A stretch of DNA of 64,000 bases, from positions 124,001 through 188,000 of the forward strand of contig NZ_FREX01000003.1 of NCBI RefSeq assembly GCF_900143565.1, read 5' to 3'. The translations under genes were made by a program, and so were the position numbers. The DNA is from Pseudovibrio sp. Alg231-02 (GTDB lineage: Bacteria > Pseudomonadota > Alphaproteobacteria > Rhizobiales > Stappiaceae). Positions 8,817 through 17,363 of this stretch are shown here, piece after piece. The notes below the pieces were generated by a model that was not told the DNA's origin, did no database searches, and saw only the letters and a program-made list of their open reading frames with translations. How positions within the stretch are numbered: the stretch's first letter is position 1; each line of letters starts with the position of its first letter.

Positions 8817-9194
8817 ATCTAATGCCTCAACATTCCATTGATGAAAACGAATAGGACACTCTGAAAGAATGATAAATTTCATTCTCAGAGCATCATAACG
8901 TTTCATTTTGCAACTAACTGCAAAATACTCATCCGAATTAAAGCCTAGATTTCTCTACGATGAACCGTTTCAATAAAGCAGAGGCTTATCGGCGCCTCAA
9001 ATCACAAAATTTGCGTATTTATACTCTGGTCTGGACGGTAACAATTAAATCGAAGCTGAGTGGAATTCATTTATATTCAGAATTCATATGTCCCTTGTCC
9101 TGAGAGGCTTCTCAGGATGTTGTAGTGCGCGTCTAATATGTTAATGGAAAGTTAAATCTTGATTTAAAGTCATTTCGTTTATTAGGGGGCAAAC
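8817..9194. other. AT-rich divergent intergenic region before the defence gene
   Basis: A 378-base AT-rich segment between the HTH-like gene and the Hhe-like gene. It contains a small hairpin at 9099-9116 (CCTGAGA and TCTCAGG arms around GGCT) without a T tract, and a strong ribosome binding site AGGGGG at 9184-9189 before the ATG at 9195. GAATTCAT occurs twice, at 9063 and 9080, on either side of TTATATTCA. I see no gene here. It must hold the promoters of both flanking genes. Confidence 0.5.
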
Positions 9195-12100
9195 ATGCTG
9201 GAGATCACTCAAGAGGCACGCGCTGAAGAGACAGATTGCGGCGTTTCATTCCAAGTGACAATCTCTAGCGTCGTAAATTATGCGAGTTGGCAGAACTCGG
9301 TTCCCCTCCTCTCCATGGTTGAACTGCATAACTCAGCAGAACACGCTCAGAACAATCTTACGCTAGAGCTAAGCTTCACTCCGTCATTCGCAAAGGCCAA
9401 GAGCTGGAAGATTGATCGCTTACCTGCAGACGAGACACTCAGCCTTTCAAATCTTGAGGTGACTTTAGACCCAGATTACCTGCAAGGACTGGATGAGGCG
9501 GAAAAAGGTGTCGCAGTTTTCCATCTGCGCAATGCTGAAGGGGAACTTGTCGCCGAGCACAGAAAAGAATTGCGGTTATTAGCTCGCGACGAATGGGGCG
9601 GCTTTGCAGGCATGGCAAGCATTGCAGCTGCGTTTGTCATGCCAAACGATCCTGCTATCGCTCAGGTTCAGCGAGATGCCGGGGAAGTTCTCGTAAAATA
9701 TGGATACTCGCCCGCCCTGGACGGATACCAAAGCAAAGACCCGAAAAGAGTTTACATGCTGGGTGCTGCGCTCTGGTCTGCTGTGGCTGGTATGGGCTTA
9801 ATGTATGCAGAGCCGCCCAAAAGTTTTGAAGTTCACGGACAGAAAGTTCGGCGTCCTTCTACTATTCGAGAACAGGGGCTTGCCACTTGCTTTGACAGCA
9901 CACTCTTTTTTGCATCTGCCTTAGAAGCCATTGGCTTAAATCCTGTCGTTCTCATCATCGAGGGGCATAGTTATTGCGGTTTCTGGCTGAGAGAGACAAC
10001 ACTTCCGTCCCTTATTGAACAAGATCCGACTGAGATCAGAAAAGCGCTTGCTGCACGCGAACTTATTGTGTTCGAAACAACAGGTATTACCCGCCGTCCG
10101 GCAGACCAGTTTGATAAAGCGATTGCGATTGCTAAAAGTTACACGAACGAAGAAAACGAAGCGGGTTTTATTGGCGCGATTGATATAGCACGCGCCAGAG
10201 CTTCTCAAATTCGTCCTATGGCGTCACACCAAGCTGCATCTTCAGAAAACCACGCTGAAGCGCCAGAGTTTGAGGCGACTACTCTACCTCTGCCTAAAGC
10301 ACCTAGCTTTGATGCGCTCCCTACGGATGAAGCTGAAGAATCTCCACGTACTCCAAAGGATCGAATCGCACGCTGGCAGAATAAACTGCTTGATCTGTCG
10401 TTGAGAAACCGGCTTTTGAATTTTAAGTCCACCAAACAAACAGTTCCATTTTTGTGCACAGACGTTCCGCTTCTGGAGGATCGCCTCGCTGAGCGGAAGA
10501 AAATTCGGGTTATTTCGCTGCCAGAAGAGAACCCTCATGGGGAGCGCGATGAAGATCTGCATCTCAAAAAGACCGGGCAAGATCTGGATGAAGAGTTTGC
10601 AGCTCAAGCAATTGCAAGAAACGAGCTTCCTTCCACTTTAGAGAAACGAGAGCTGGATAAGCGGCTGACAGAGCTTTTCAGGCGCGCAAAGAACGATCTG
10701 AACGAGGGCGGCTCCAACACCTTGTTCCTTGCAGTCGGCTTCCTGCGTTGGAAGAAGTCAGCTGATGACGAAAAGGCCTACAAAGCTCCGCTCCTGCTTA
10801 TCCCAGTGAAGCTCACACGTAAGAGCGCTGCATCTCGCTTCAATTTGGAGCACCATGAAGACGAAGTGCGTTTTAACGCAACTCTGATGGAGTTTCTCAA
10901 GAAGGATTACAATCTTTCTCTTCCACCATTCGACGCAAAACTGCCAACTGATGAGAGTGGCATTGACGTTCCTTACGTATTTGAGATGGTTCGAAAAGCG
11001 GTACGTGACGTGCCGGGCTTTGAAGTTGTTGATGAGACGGCCCTCTCAACCTTCTCTTTTGCCAAGTTCCTTATGTGGAAGGACCTCGTTGAGCGTACTG
11101 ATGATCTGCGTAAGAACCGGGTCGTAAGGCACTTAATTGATAACCCAGACAAGGCATTTGAACCGGGTGTTTCAACGGCTTTTCCATCTGAGCGCGATAT
11201 CGATGTAAAATACGACCCGAAAGACATCATCACTCCGCTCCCTGCGGACTCATCTCAACTAAGCGCTGTCATGGCTGCGGTGGAAGGTCAGGATTTCATC
11301 CTTGTCGGCCCTCCCGGTACTGGCAAAAGCCAAACCATCACAAACATGATCGCTCAATGCTTGGCTAACAACAAAAGTGTTTTGTTTGTCGCTGAAAAGA
11401 CTGCTGCACTGGACGTTGTTTATCGTCGCTTGCGAGAACATGGGTTAGGCGAGTTCTGCTTAGAGCTGCATTCAAACAAAGCTGAACGAAAGCAGTTTTT
11501 GGAGCAACTTAAGACTTCGTGGGAGCAAGGTTCAAAGCCAGACACTGGCGAATGGGTGCGCATCAACGAGCAGCTCAAAGTTCGCCGAGATCACCTCAAC
11601 GATTATATTACTGCCCTTCACACGCCTTCAGCATGCGGACTTACTGTATTTGATGCTCTGGGGTTGGCTGTAAAACATGCCAATGAATACGTTCCTAAGC
11701 TCAACTGGGACAACAACAGGACCATTGGAAAGGAAACGCTTGCACAGCTGCAGGACACCGTAAGCGAAATCGCTAGCGTGCACCGCGAAGTGCAACCAAT
11801 CCCTGCTCTTAATCTTATTAAGCACCAAGATTGGTCTGTACGCTGGCAAAATGACTTACTGGATGTAATCTCAGAAACTTCGAATGTGACATCCAAATTT
11901 CTGGAGCAGTTAGACGCCTTCAACCAACTTGTTGATTTCAAGACAACGGCACAACTTAGTCTGCAGGATATAGAAGATATTTGCTCATTTTCAGAGCTCG
12001 TTCTGTCAACTCAGGACACTCAGTTGCGTGTCGTGTTCGAAGAGCATTTTGATGAAATCAAGACATCGGCATCCAAATTTGTCCATCAATTAGATACCTT

Positions 12101-15100
12101 CAACCAACTTGTTGATTTCAAAGCAAGTGACACCCTCATCTTGCAGAAAATTGAAGAAATTTGTTCGCTGGCTGAGCTAATTCAATCTACTCAGAGCATG
12201 AAATTGGATAGGGTATCTGAGGAGCGCTTCGACGAACTCAAAACGTCTGTATCCAGCTTTCTCCATCAATTGATTGCCTTCAATCGTCTTGCTAATTTCA
12301 AAGCAAACGGCACCCACAGCTTGCAGGATATTGAGGAAATTTGCTCGCTGGCTGAGCTAATTCAATCAACTCAGAAAACACAGTTAGGTGTGGTGTTTGA
12401 AGAGCGATTTGATGAGATCAAAGCATCTGTATCCAATTTTCTCCATCAGTTGGATTACTTCAATCAGCTTACTGATTTCAAAGCAAGTGACACTCTCGGG
12501 CTGCAGGATATTGAGGAAATTTGCTCGCTGGCTGAGCTAATTCAGTCAACTCAAGAAACGCAGCTAGGTGTTGTATTTGAAGAGCGATTTGATGACATTA
12601 AATCGTCTGCTCAAAAGTTAGAAAAAGACATAATCCAATTTAAGAAAGCAGAAACACAACTAAATGCGTCGTATGATGAAGCAACAATCCTGCGATTACC
12701 AATGGATTCATTGGATCACAATTGGCGTGAAGCTTGTTCAAAAATGTGGCCGTTTTCTGCCTTTGCAAAAGGCAAAATTAGAAAACTGTTACAGACCTAC
12801 ACGCAAAGTGGCACCGCAAGTCCCGAAACCGAAATTTCTCAGCTGCGAGAGATGCAAGATGCGTTGAACTCGATTCAAGAGCAAACTGATCAGCGCTTTT
12901 ATCCTAAATGGGACGGAACACAGACAGAAACTGAAAAGCTGCGCTCTTACTTTGATTTAGCTGAGAAAGTCAAAGCTGTTCTCGCTCACATCAATCATCA
13001 TAGTAATGCTACGATCTTCAAGAACGAGCAATTCCGATCTTGCTTAGAAAATGGAGAAGTTGGTCATCCATTACGATTGCAATCCCAAAAGCTACTCGAA
13101 GCAAAAGATCATTTTCACGTTAAATTTGCCCAACTCTGCGAGTTTACAAATTCACTCAGAAACCAAGGTGATAGGCGCTCCCTACCTAAATGGGAAGCTG
13201 CACAAGCAGATATCGACCAACTCCGCTCTTACTTAGGCTTGGCTTACGAAAGCACAAAGGCCATCCGACATATCAATCACCTTAGCAACGCAACAGTCTT
13301 CAAAAACGAAGAACTCCGCTCCAGCCTGTCTGAGGGAAGAGCTGATGATCCACTACGCTTGCAGGCAGCAAAGTTGATTGGAGCTGCAAAGCTCTTCCGA
13401 GATGGATTGGGCCGTTTTTGCCGCGCAGCAGGTTCTAGCAAAGATCATTTTGAAGGGACTGCAATCTTACACAGATTGCAGGATGATCTCCAAGTCTTAA
13501 CCGACAATTCAAAGCAACTTCAAGTCTGGACCGAATGGCAGAAAGTCAAAACAACTGCTGAAAATCAAAACCTTACGCCATTCATTGAAGCTGCTGAGAA
13601 CCAACTCATCCCTCATGAGGACTTAGAAAAGCGTTTTACTGTCGCCTTCGCAAACTGGTGGCTTCCTGAAGCGATTGATAACACTCCTGTTCTTCGCAGC
13701 TTCAAGCGCTTCAAGCATGAGGAAATGTTACAGCAATTCCGAAAGCTTGATGATCAAGTGCGGGCTACTGCGGCATACAAAGTGCAATCTGCCCTAAACC
13801 ATAAGCTGCCTTCACAGCATGCCGTTCCAAAAAGCTCCGAACTTGGAACGCTTCGCCACCAAATGAACCTGAAGCGGCCAAGCAAGTCTATTCGTGACGT
13901 TATTTCGGCAATGCCTGGAACATTTAGTAAGCTGGCTCCCTGCCTTCTAATGTCTCCTCTGTCAATTTCGCAGTATCTTCCTGCGGGCCAATCACAGTTT
14001 GATGTGGTAATTTTCGATGAGGCTTCCCAGATCACGACTTGGGATGCTGTTGGAGCAATCGCACGTGGTACGCAAACTATCATTGTGGGTGACCCTAAGC
14101 AGCTGCCTCCAACCAATTTCTTTGGCCGCTCAGAACAAGATGATGATGAAGAGCTAGAAGCCTACGAGAAGGATCTGGAAAGCATCCTTGAAGAGGCGAA
14201 AGCCTCTGGTTTGCCTAACTTACAGCTGAATTGGCACTACCGCAGTCGTCACGAGTCTCTCATCGCATTCTCCAACTGGCACTACTACGATAACAGGTTG
14301 ATTACATTCCCATCACCTGTCGTGGCAGACCGTGCTGTGAAACTCGTTCACACGCCAGATGCAATCTATGACCGAGGCAAGAGCAGAACTAATAAGCTAG
14401 AAGCCCAAAACATCGTCAAAGAAGCTGTTAAACGCCTGCGTAAGTGGATTGATCTGCCGGAAGAAGATCGTCCTACACTTGGTGTAATAACCTTCAACCA
14501 ACAGCAACAAAGTTTGATTCAGGACTTGTTTGACGCTGAGTTGCGTAATCATCCTGACTTGGAATGGTTCTTTGCTGACGAACGCATTGAACCTGTCATC
14601 GTTCGCAACCTTGAAAACGTTCAAGGTGATGAACGCGATGTTATGATGTTCTCGATTACGTTTGCCCCCGACATTGCAGGCAAAATGTCCATGTCGTTTG
14701 GTGCGATCAACAAAGATGGCGGTGAACGCAGACTAAACGTTGCAGTAACCCGCGCACGCGAAGAACTACTCATTTTCAGTACAGTTACGGCAGATGCTAT
14801 TGATACATCTCGGACAAAAGCCCTTGGCGTAAAGCATCTTAAGGAGTTTCTGAGCTTTGCTGAAAAAGGCACAATTGCGCTAGCAGCTTCAGACGATGGT
14901 TCTGTGGGAGGCTATGATAGCCCATTCGAAGAAGCTGTCTCCGAAGCACTCCAGATGCGAGGCTGGACAATTGTTCCGCAAGTCGGGGTGTCAGGCTTCA
15001 GAGTCGATTTAGGCATTGTACACCCAGATAAACCGGGAGCGTTTATTGCCGGTGTAGAATGCGATGGAGCAACATACCATAGTTCAGCAACCGCACGGGA

Positions 15101-15962
15101 TCGCGATAAAGTACGCGAGCAGGTACTGCGCAATCTCGGTTGGGAAATCCTTCGTATTTGGTCTCCTGATTGGTGGTACGACTCTCAACATGTAGCAGAC
15201 GAGATTCACCACAAACTGCGAGATCTGTTAGTCGATAGCCGCGCCGCAGATAAATTGAAGGCAGAGCAAGCAGCAGAGGCTGAAAAGCTTGAAGAAGAGC
15301 GCTTGGCTTTTGAAGCTCAACTTGATGAAAGCATTCCGGACACCTCTCTTGAAGAGGTCAAGGAAACGACACAGGTTGATAGGATTGAGCCACTACAGAG
15401 CACTCCATTGCACGGCAATCACTCTGTAACTTCAGCATCAAATGCACCTTCACCAACATCAAAGCCGTATGAGTGGACAGACCTTTCTGGCCTTGCGCCG
15501 GATCCAGACAAATTTCATGACGCTGACTATGCTCCAACACTGTTGGAGATGATCAGAAAAATTGTATCGGATGAAGGACCAATCAAAGATACAGCATTGG
15601 CGCAGCGCATTACCAAAGCACATGGTTGGAGTAGAACTGGTGCTGTGTTGCGGCGTGAAATTGAGAAGCACTTTGCGAACTTTGACCTTCACGAGGAAAC
15701 ATCAGGTACCTTCGTTTGGGAAAAAGATAGCAAAACGCAACTCATCGGCTTCAGGCCAGCAGTGAACAAAGATTACAGGCGTTCTGTAACGGATATTCCA
15801 ATTGCTGAAATCGCTGGTCTCATTGATGAGCAGCCGCACTTGCTTAGCGAAGAGGACCCAGTTAATGCCATCGCCCGAACAATGGGTTATGACCGCGTCG
15901 CTGCAGCCATTAGGGCAAGAGTAGCCGAAGCAATCGAGTACTTTCGAGCACACTCTGGGTAA
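9195..15962 (+). CDS. Hhe-type DUF4011 helicase-nuclease, putative antiphage defence protein
   Basis: A single 2255-residue protein, to my recollection of the type catalogued as the antiviral gene Hhe (DUF4011-helicase-Vsr). In order: residues 140-330 resemble a transglutaminase-like fold with Cys232 and His258 (EGHSYCGFWL); about 390-640 is DUF4011 (RIARWQNKLLDLSLRNRLLNF); Walker A GPPGTGKS at 705-712; a long helical insert to about 1480 with two repeat sets; superfamily 1 motif II FDEAS at about 1607-1611 followed by GDPKQLPP; YRSRHESLI; motif V ENVQGDERD; motif VI NVAVTRAREELL near 1850. A Vsr/DUF559-like nuclease follows, with Asp1938, Glu1955 and Asp1957 (VECDG), then an acidic linker and a C-terminal DUF3320 (about 2110-2165). 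All motifs are intact. It sits between a tRNA and a phage remnant and has no partner gene. Confidence 0.88.
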   Translation: MLEITQEARAEETDCGVSFQVTISSVVNYASWQNSVPLLSMVELHNSAEHAQNNLTLELSFTPSFAKAKSWKIDRLPADETLSLSNLEVTLDPDYLQGLDEAEKGVAVFHLRNAEGELVAEHRKELRLLARDEWGGFAGMASIAAAFVMPNDPAIAQVQRDAGEVLVKYGYSPALDGYQSKDPKRVYMLGAALWSAVAGMGLMYAEPPKSFEVHGQKVRRPSTIREQGLATCFDSTLFFASALEAIGLNPVVLIIEGHSYCGFWLRETTLPSLIEQDPTEIRKALAARELIVFETTGITRRPADQFDKAIAIAKSYTNEENEAGFIGAIDIARARASQIRPMASHQAASSENHAEAPEFEATTLPLPKAPSFDALPTDEAEESPRTPKDRIARWQNKLLDLSLRNRLLNFKSTKQTVPFLCTDVPLLEDRLAERKKIRVISLPEENPHGERDEDLHLKKTGQDLDEEFAAQAIARNELPSTLEKRELDKRLTELFRRAKNDLNEGGSNTLFLAVGFLRWKKSADDEKAYKAPLLLIPVKLTRKSAASRFNLEHHEDEVRFNATLMEFLKKDYNLSLPPFDAKLPTDESGIDVPYVFEMVRKAVRDVPGFEVVDETALSTFSFAKFLMWKDLVERTDDLRKNRVVRHLIDNPDKAFEPGVSTAFPSERDIDVKYDPKDIITPLPADSSQLSAVMAAVEGQDFILVGPPGTGKSQTITNMIAQCLANNKSVLFVAEKTAALDVVYRRLREHGLGEFCLELHSNKAERKQFLEQLKTSWEQGSKPDTGEWVRINEQLKVRRDHLNDYITALHTPSACGLTVFDALGLAVKHANEYVPKLNWDNNRTIGKETLAQLQDTVSEIASVHREVQPIPALNLIKHQDWSVRWQNDLLDVISETSNVTSKFLEQLDAFNQLVDFKTTAQLSLQDIEDICSFSELVLSTQDTQLRVVFEEHFDEIKTSASKFVHQLDTFNQLVDFKASDTLILQKIEEICSLAELIQSTQSMKLDRVSEERFDELKTSVSSFLHQLIAFNRLANFKANGTHSLQDIEEICSLAELIQSTQKTQLGVVFEERFDEIKASVSNFLHQLDYFNQLTDFKASDTLGLQDIEEICSLAELIQSTQETQLGVVFEERFDDIKSSAQKLEKDIIQFKKAETQLNASYDEATILRLPMDSLDHNWREACSKMWPFSAFAKGKIRKLLQTYTQSGTASPETEISQLREMQDALNSIQEQTDQRFYPKWDGTQTETEKLRSYFDLAEKVKAVLAHINHHSNATIFKNEQFRSCLENGEVGHPLRLQSQKLLEAKDHFHVKFAQLCEFTNSLRNQGDRRSLPKWEAAQADIDQLRSYLGLAYESTKAIRHINHLSNATVFKNEELRSSLSEGRADDPLRLQAAKLIGAAKLFRDGLGRFCRAAGSSKDHFEGTAILHRLQDDLQVLTDNSKQLQVWTEWQKVKTTAENQNLTPFIEAAENQLIPHEDLEKRFTVAFANWWLPEAIDNTPVLRSFKRFKHEEMLQQFRKLDDQVRATAAYKVQSALNHKLPSQHAVPKSSELGTLRHQMNLKRPSKSIRDVISAMPGTFSKLAPCLLMSPLSISQYLPAGQSQFDVVIFDEASQITTWDAVGAIARGTQTIIVGDPKQLPPTNFFGRSEQDDDEELEAYEKDLESILEEAKASGLPNLQLNWHYRSRHESLIAFSNWHYYDNRLITFPSPVVADRAVKLVHTPDAIYDRGKSRTNKLEAQNIVKEAVKRLRKWIDLPEEDRPTLGVITFNQQQQSLIQDLFDAELRNHPDLEWFFADERIEPVIVRNLENVQGDERDVMMFSITFAPDIAGKMSMSFGAINKDGGERRLNVAVTRAREELLIFSTVTADAIDTSRTKALGVKHLKEFLSFAEKGTIALAASDDGSVGGYDSPFEEAVSEALQMRGWTIVPQVGVSGFRVDLGIVHPDKPGAFIAGVECDGATYHSSATARDRDKVREQVLRNLGWEILRIWSPDWWYDSQHVADEIHHKLRDLLVDSRAADKLKAEQAAEAEKLEEERLAFEAQLDESIPDTSLEEVKETTQVDRIEPLQSTPLHGNHSVTSASNAPSPTSKPYEWTDLSGLAPDPDKFHDADYAPTLLEMIRKIVSDEGPIKDTALAQRITKAHGWSRTGAVLRREIEKHFANFDLHEETSGTFVWEKDSKTQLIGFRPAVNKDYRRSVTDIPIAEIAGLIDEQPHLLSEEDPVNAIARTMGYDRVAAAIRARVAEAIEYFRAHSG
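11891..12610 (+). repeat. Four 180-bp tandem repeats inside the helicase gene (60-aa units)
   Basis: Four consecutive units of exactly 180 bases begin near 11891, 12071, 12251 and 12431, each with the anchor ATCCA(A/G)(A/C)TTT. In protein they cover residues about 899-1138. Recurrent elements are FNQLVDFKASDT, LQDIEEICSLAELIQSTQ and VVFEERFDEIK. Units 3 and 4 are the most alike in DNA and unit 1 the most diverged. The predicted structure is helical. The period is in frame, so copy number can change without breaking the gene. Confidence 0.93.
12894..13457 (+). repeat. Tandem duplication of a 94-aa segment inside the helicase gene
   Basis: A second repeat set with a 282-base period. The first copy contains PKWDGTQTETEKLRSYFDLA and later INHHSNATIFKNEQFRSCL; the second has PKWEAAQADIDQLRSYLGLA and INHLSNATVFKNEELRSSL. 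Anchors PKW begin at 12903 and 13185. The copies are diverged (roughly half identical by eye), so this duplication is older than the 180-base repeats directly upstream. Confidence 0.88.
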
Positions 15963-16019
15963 CTAAGCACAAGAGATCAAATCAATGGGCGGATCTATTC
16001 CTGCCCATTGAAAACCAAA

Positions 16020-16106
16020 CTACGTTTGATTTGATTGCCAATTATGTGCTTGCGCGCCTTTTTGCAAAAGGAATGCAACACGACGCGCAATTTCAAGCTC
16101 TGACAT
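16020..16106 (-). pseudogene. Fragment of a small phage-like ORF
   Basis: A 28-codon ATG reading frame starting MSELEIARRVAFLLQKG, lying just downstream of the terminase remnant on the same strand. Short frames of this style (Ser-Asp/Glu-Leu-Glu-x-Ala-Arg-Arg) occur near phage terminase genes. It ends abruptly and the helicase gene begins on the other strand, so it is probably a leftover of the same prophage. The family link is a weak impression. Confidence 0.3.
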
Positions 16107-16136
16107 CTTCTTTCCATGAATATCAAGCCCGGTTAC

Positions 16137-16464
16137 TTATGCTTGCAGGACACCCCCGTCCTTGCCAGTGACTTCGCTTTTTATCTTTTGACCATAGCGA
16201 GAAGGGAAATGCTTCTCTGCAATCCACTGCGCGTTTGTATGCGCAAGCGCGAACGTTGAACGTTTTCTGCATTGAAAACCGCTGTGGTTTCACTTCGATT
16301 GATGCGCTCCATCCAGTCATTGCGAGCATCATCCGCAATCTCCAACATCTCATCAACAAGGCTGTTAGCAGCAAAACGGCGAGCTGCCTCATAGGCCTGC
16401 CTAAATTCTGGATAGCTTTTAAGGCAAATATATCTCCTAATTCCGCTCTACAAAGTTTGTTAAG
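16137..16464 (-). pseudogene. 5'-truncated phage terminase small subunit remnant
   Basis: Reading right to left from directly after the amidohydrolase stop, an open frame without a start encodes LGDIFALKSYPEFRQAYEAA, then DEMLEIADDARNDWMERIN, ENVQRSRLRIQTRQWIAEKH and PSRYGQKI before a stop at 16137. These are the conserved C-terminal two thirds of Sf6-type terminase small subunits, which recognise phage DNA for packaging. The N-terminal DNA-binding part is missing, so this is a dead fragment marking an old prophage or island boundary. No large terminase subunit, portal or integrase is present in the window. Confidence 0.75.
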
Positions 16465-17334
16465 TCAAACCGGCTGCTGGATTTTTTGTTTTGTGAACTC
16501 GGAGAGGCGATTCACGAAGGTTCCCAGGTCTTGTTGGAGAGTGATGAAGTTTGGGTATTTTTCGAGTGTTACTTCGCTCATGTAGAGGCCGCGGCTGACT
16601 TCGATCTGGAGGGAGTGCCAGCCTTGTTGGGGGCGGCCTGTGTGAATGACCAGTTCTGCGCCTTTGTAGGGATCATTGATCTTCACTTCATAGCCAAGGT
16701 TTGTGAGGATTTCCCAAGCTGTGTAGATGTATTCGCGGTCGCAGGTAGTGCCATCCCGATCGCTGAGGGTGATATCTGGCCGCTTTTCGCCTGCTCCAGT
16801 TTCGTGCATGACGGTGGAGACCGCCTGCATGCTGTGGCAGTCCAGATGATAGGCCACACCGAAGCGGGCGTGGGCATGTTCCATGAGGCGGGTGAGTGCA
16901 TCGTAGTAGGGCGCGTAATAGGCATCTATGCGGTTCTCGATCTCCGCAACGCTCAGTTCACGGTCATAAAGCGGACCGCTGGTGGGTGGGGCTTCTGTCC
17001 AGATGAGGCCTTTGCCGAGGTCACTGCGGAAATCGGGCTTTGCTGCTCGTGTCCAGCCTTTGATAGTGGCCGGATCAATGTTGTCTGCGCGGCGGTTTGG
17101 GTCGATGTAGATGCGAGGAAAGAGCGCCTCGAGGTAGGTTCCGCCAGTTTCAGCCGCCTTTTCAAAGAGTTCGTGGACGTATCTGTCCTCTGCACATTTG
17201 TAGCGGCTGGCGGGTACGCAAGGGCGGAAGTCCGCCGGGTAGATCTCTCCTGAATGAGGAGAGTCCACCACCAGCGGGTTGGTCAGTTCTGCGGGTCGAT
17301 GGATGTTCAGCACGTTTTCGATGGATTGGGGCAA
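16465..17334 (-). CDS. N-formylglutamate amidohydrolase-family enzyme
   Basis: A 289-residue protein of the N-formylglutamate amidohydrolase (FGase) family, zinc enzymes that release formate or another acyl group from N-acyl amino acids. Visible motifs are SPHSG near the N-terminus, IDPNRRADN, and YHLDCHSM in the middle, which supply metal-binding and catalytic residues; the length is normal. The frame starts with TTG preceded by GAGAG; a GTG eight codons later is an alternative. It is the last gene of a peptide ABC transporter operon (29-base gap) and is not among other histidine-degradation genes, so its substrate is probably an imported N-acyl amino acid or peptide rather than the Hut intermediate. 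Confidence 0.85.
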   Translation of the reverse strand: MPQSIENVLNIHRPAELTNPLVVDSPHSGEIYPADFRPCVPASRYKCAEDRYVHELFEKAAETGGTYLEALFPRIYIDPNRRADNIDPATIKGWTRAAKPDFRSDLGKGLIWTEAPPTSGPLYDRELSVAEIENRIDAYYAPYYDALTRLMEHAHARFGVAYHLDCHSMQAVSTVMHETGAGEKRPDITLSDRDGTTCDREYIYTAWEILTNLGYEVKINDPYKGAELVIHTGRPQQGWHSLQIEVSRGLYMSEVTLEKYPNFITLQQDLGTFVNRLSEFTKQKIQQPV

Positions 17335-17363
17335 TGTGTTTCTCTCAAATATTTTTGGTTTAA

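Noticed and set aside
8817-8906. N-terminal extension of the HTH-like gene
   Set aside because: It would start without a ribosome binding site, while the internal ATG at 8816 has TTGAGG before it.
11891-12610. CRISPR-like reading of the regular repeats
   Set aside because: The units are 180 bases, contiguous, in frame and coding; there are no short repeats with unique spacers.
16123-16392. An 89-codon ATG frame across the terminase remnant
   Set aside because: It is in a different frame from the recognisable terminase translation, which has no start codon.
16300-16464. Direct repeat of the tRNA-Arg 3' end as an attachment site
   Set aside because: I looked for a copy of the T-arm and acceptor sequence at the right edge of the island and found none by eye; the right attachment site may be lost or lie elsewhere.
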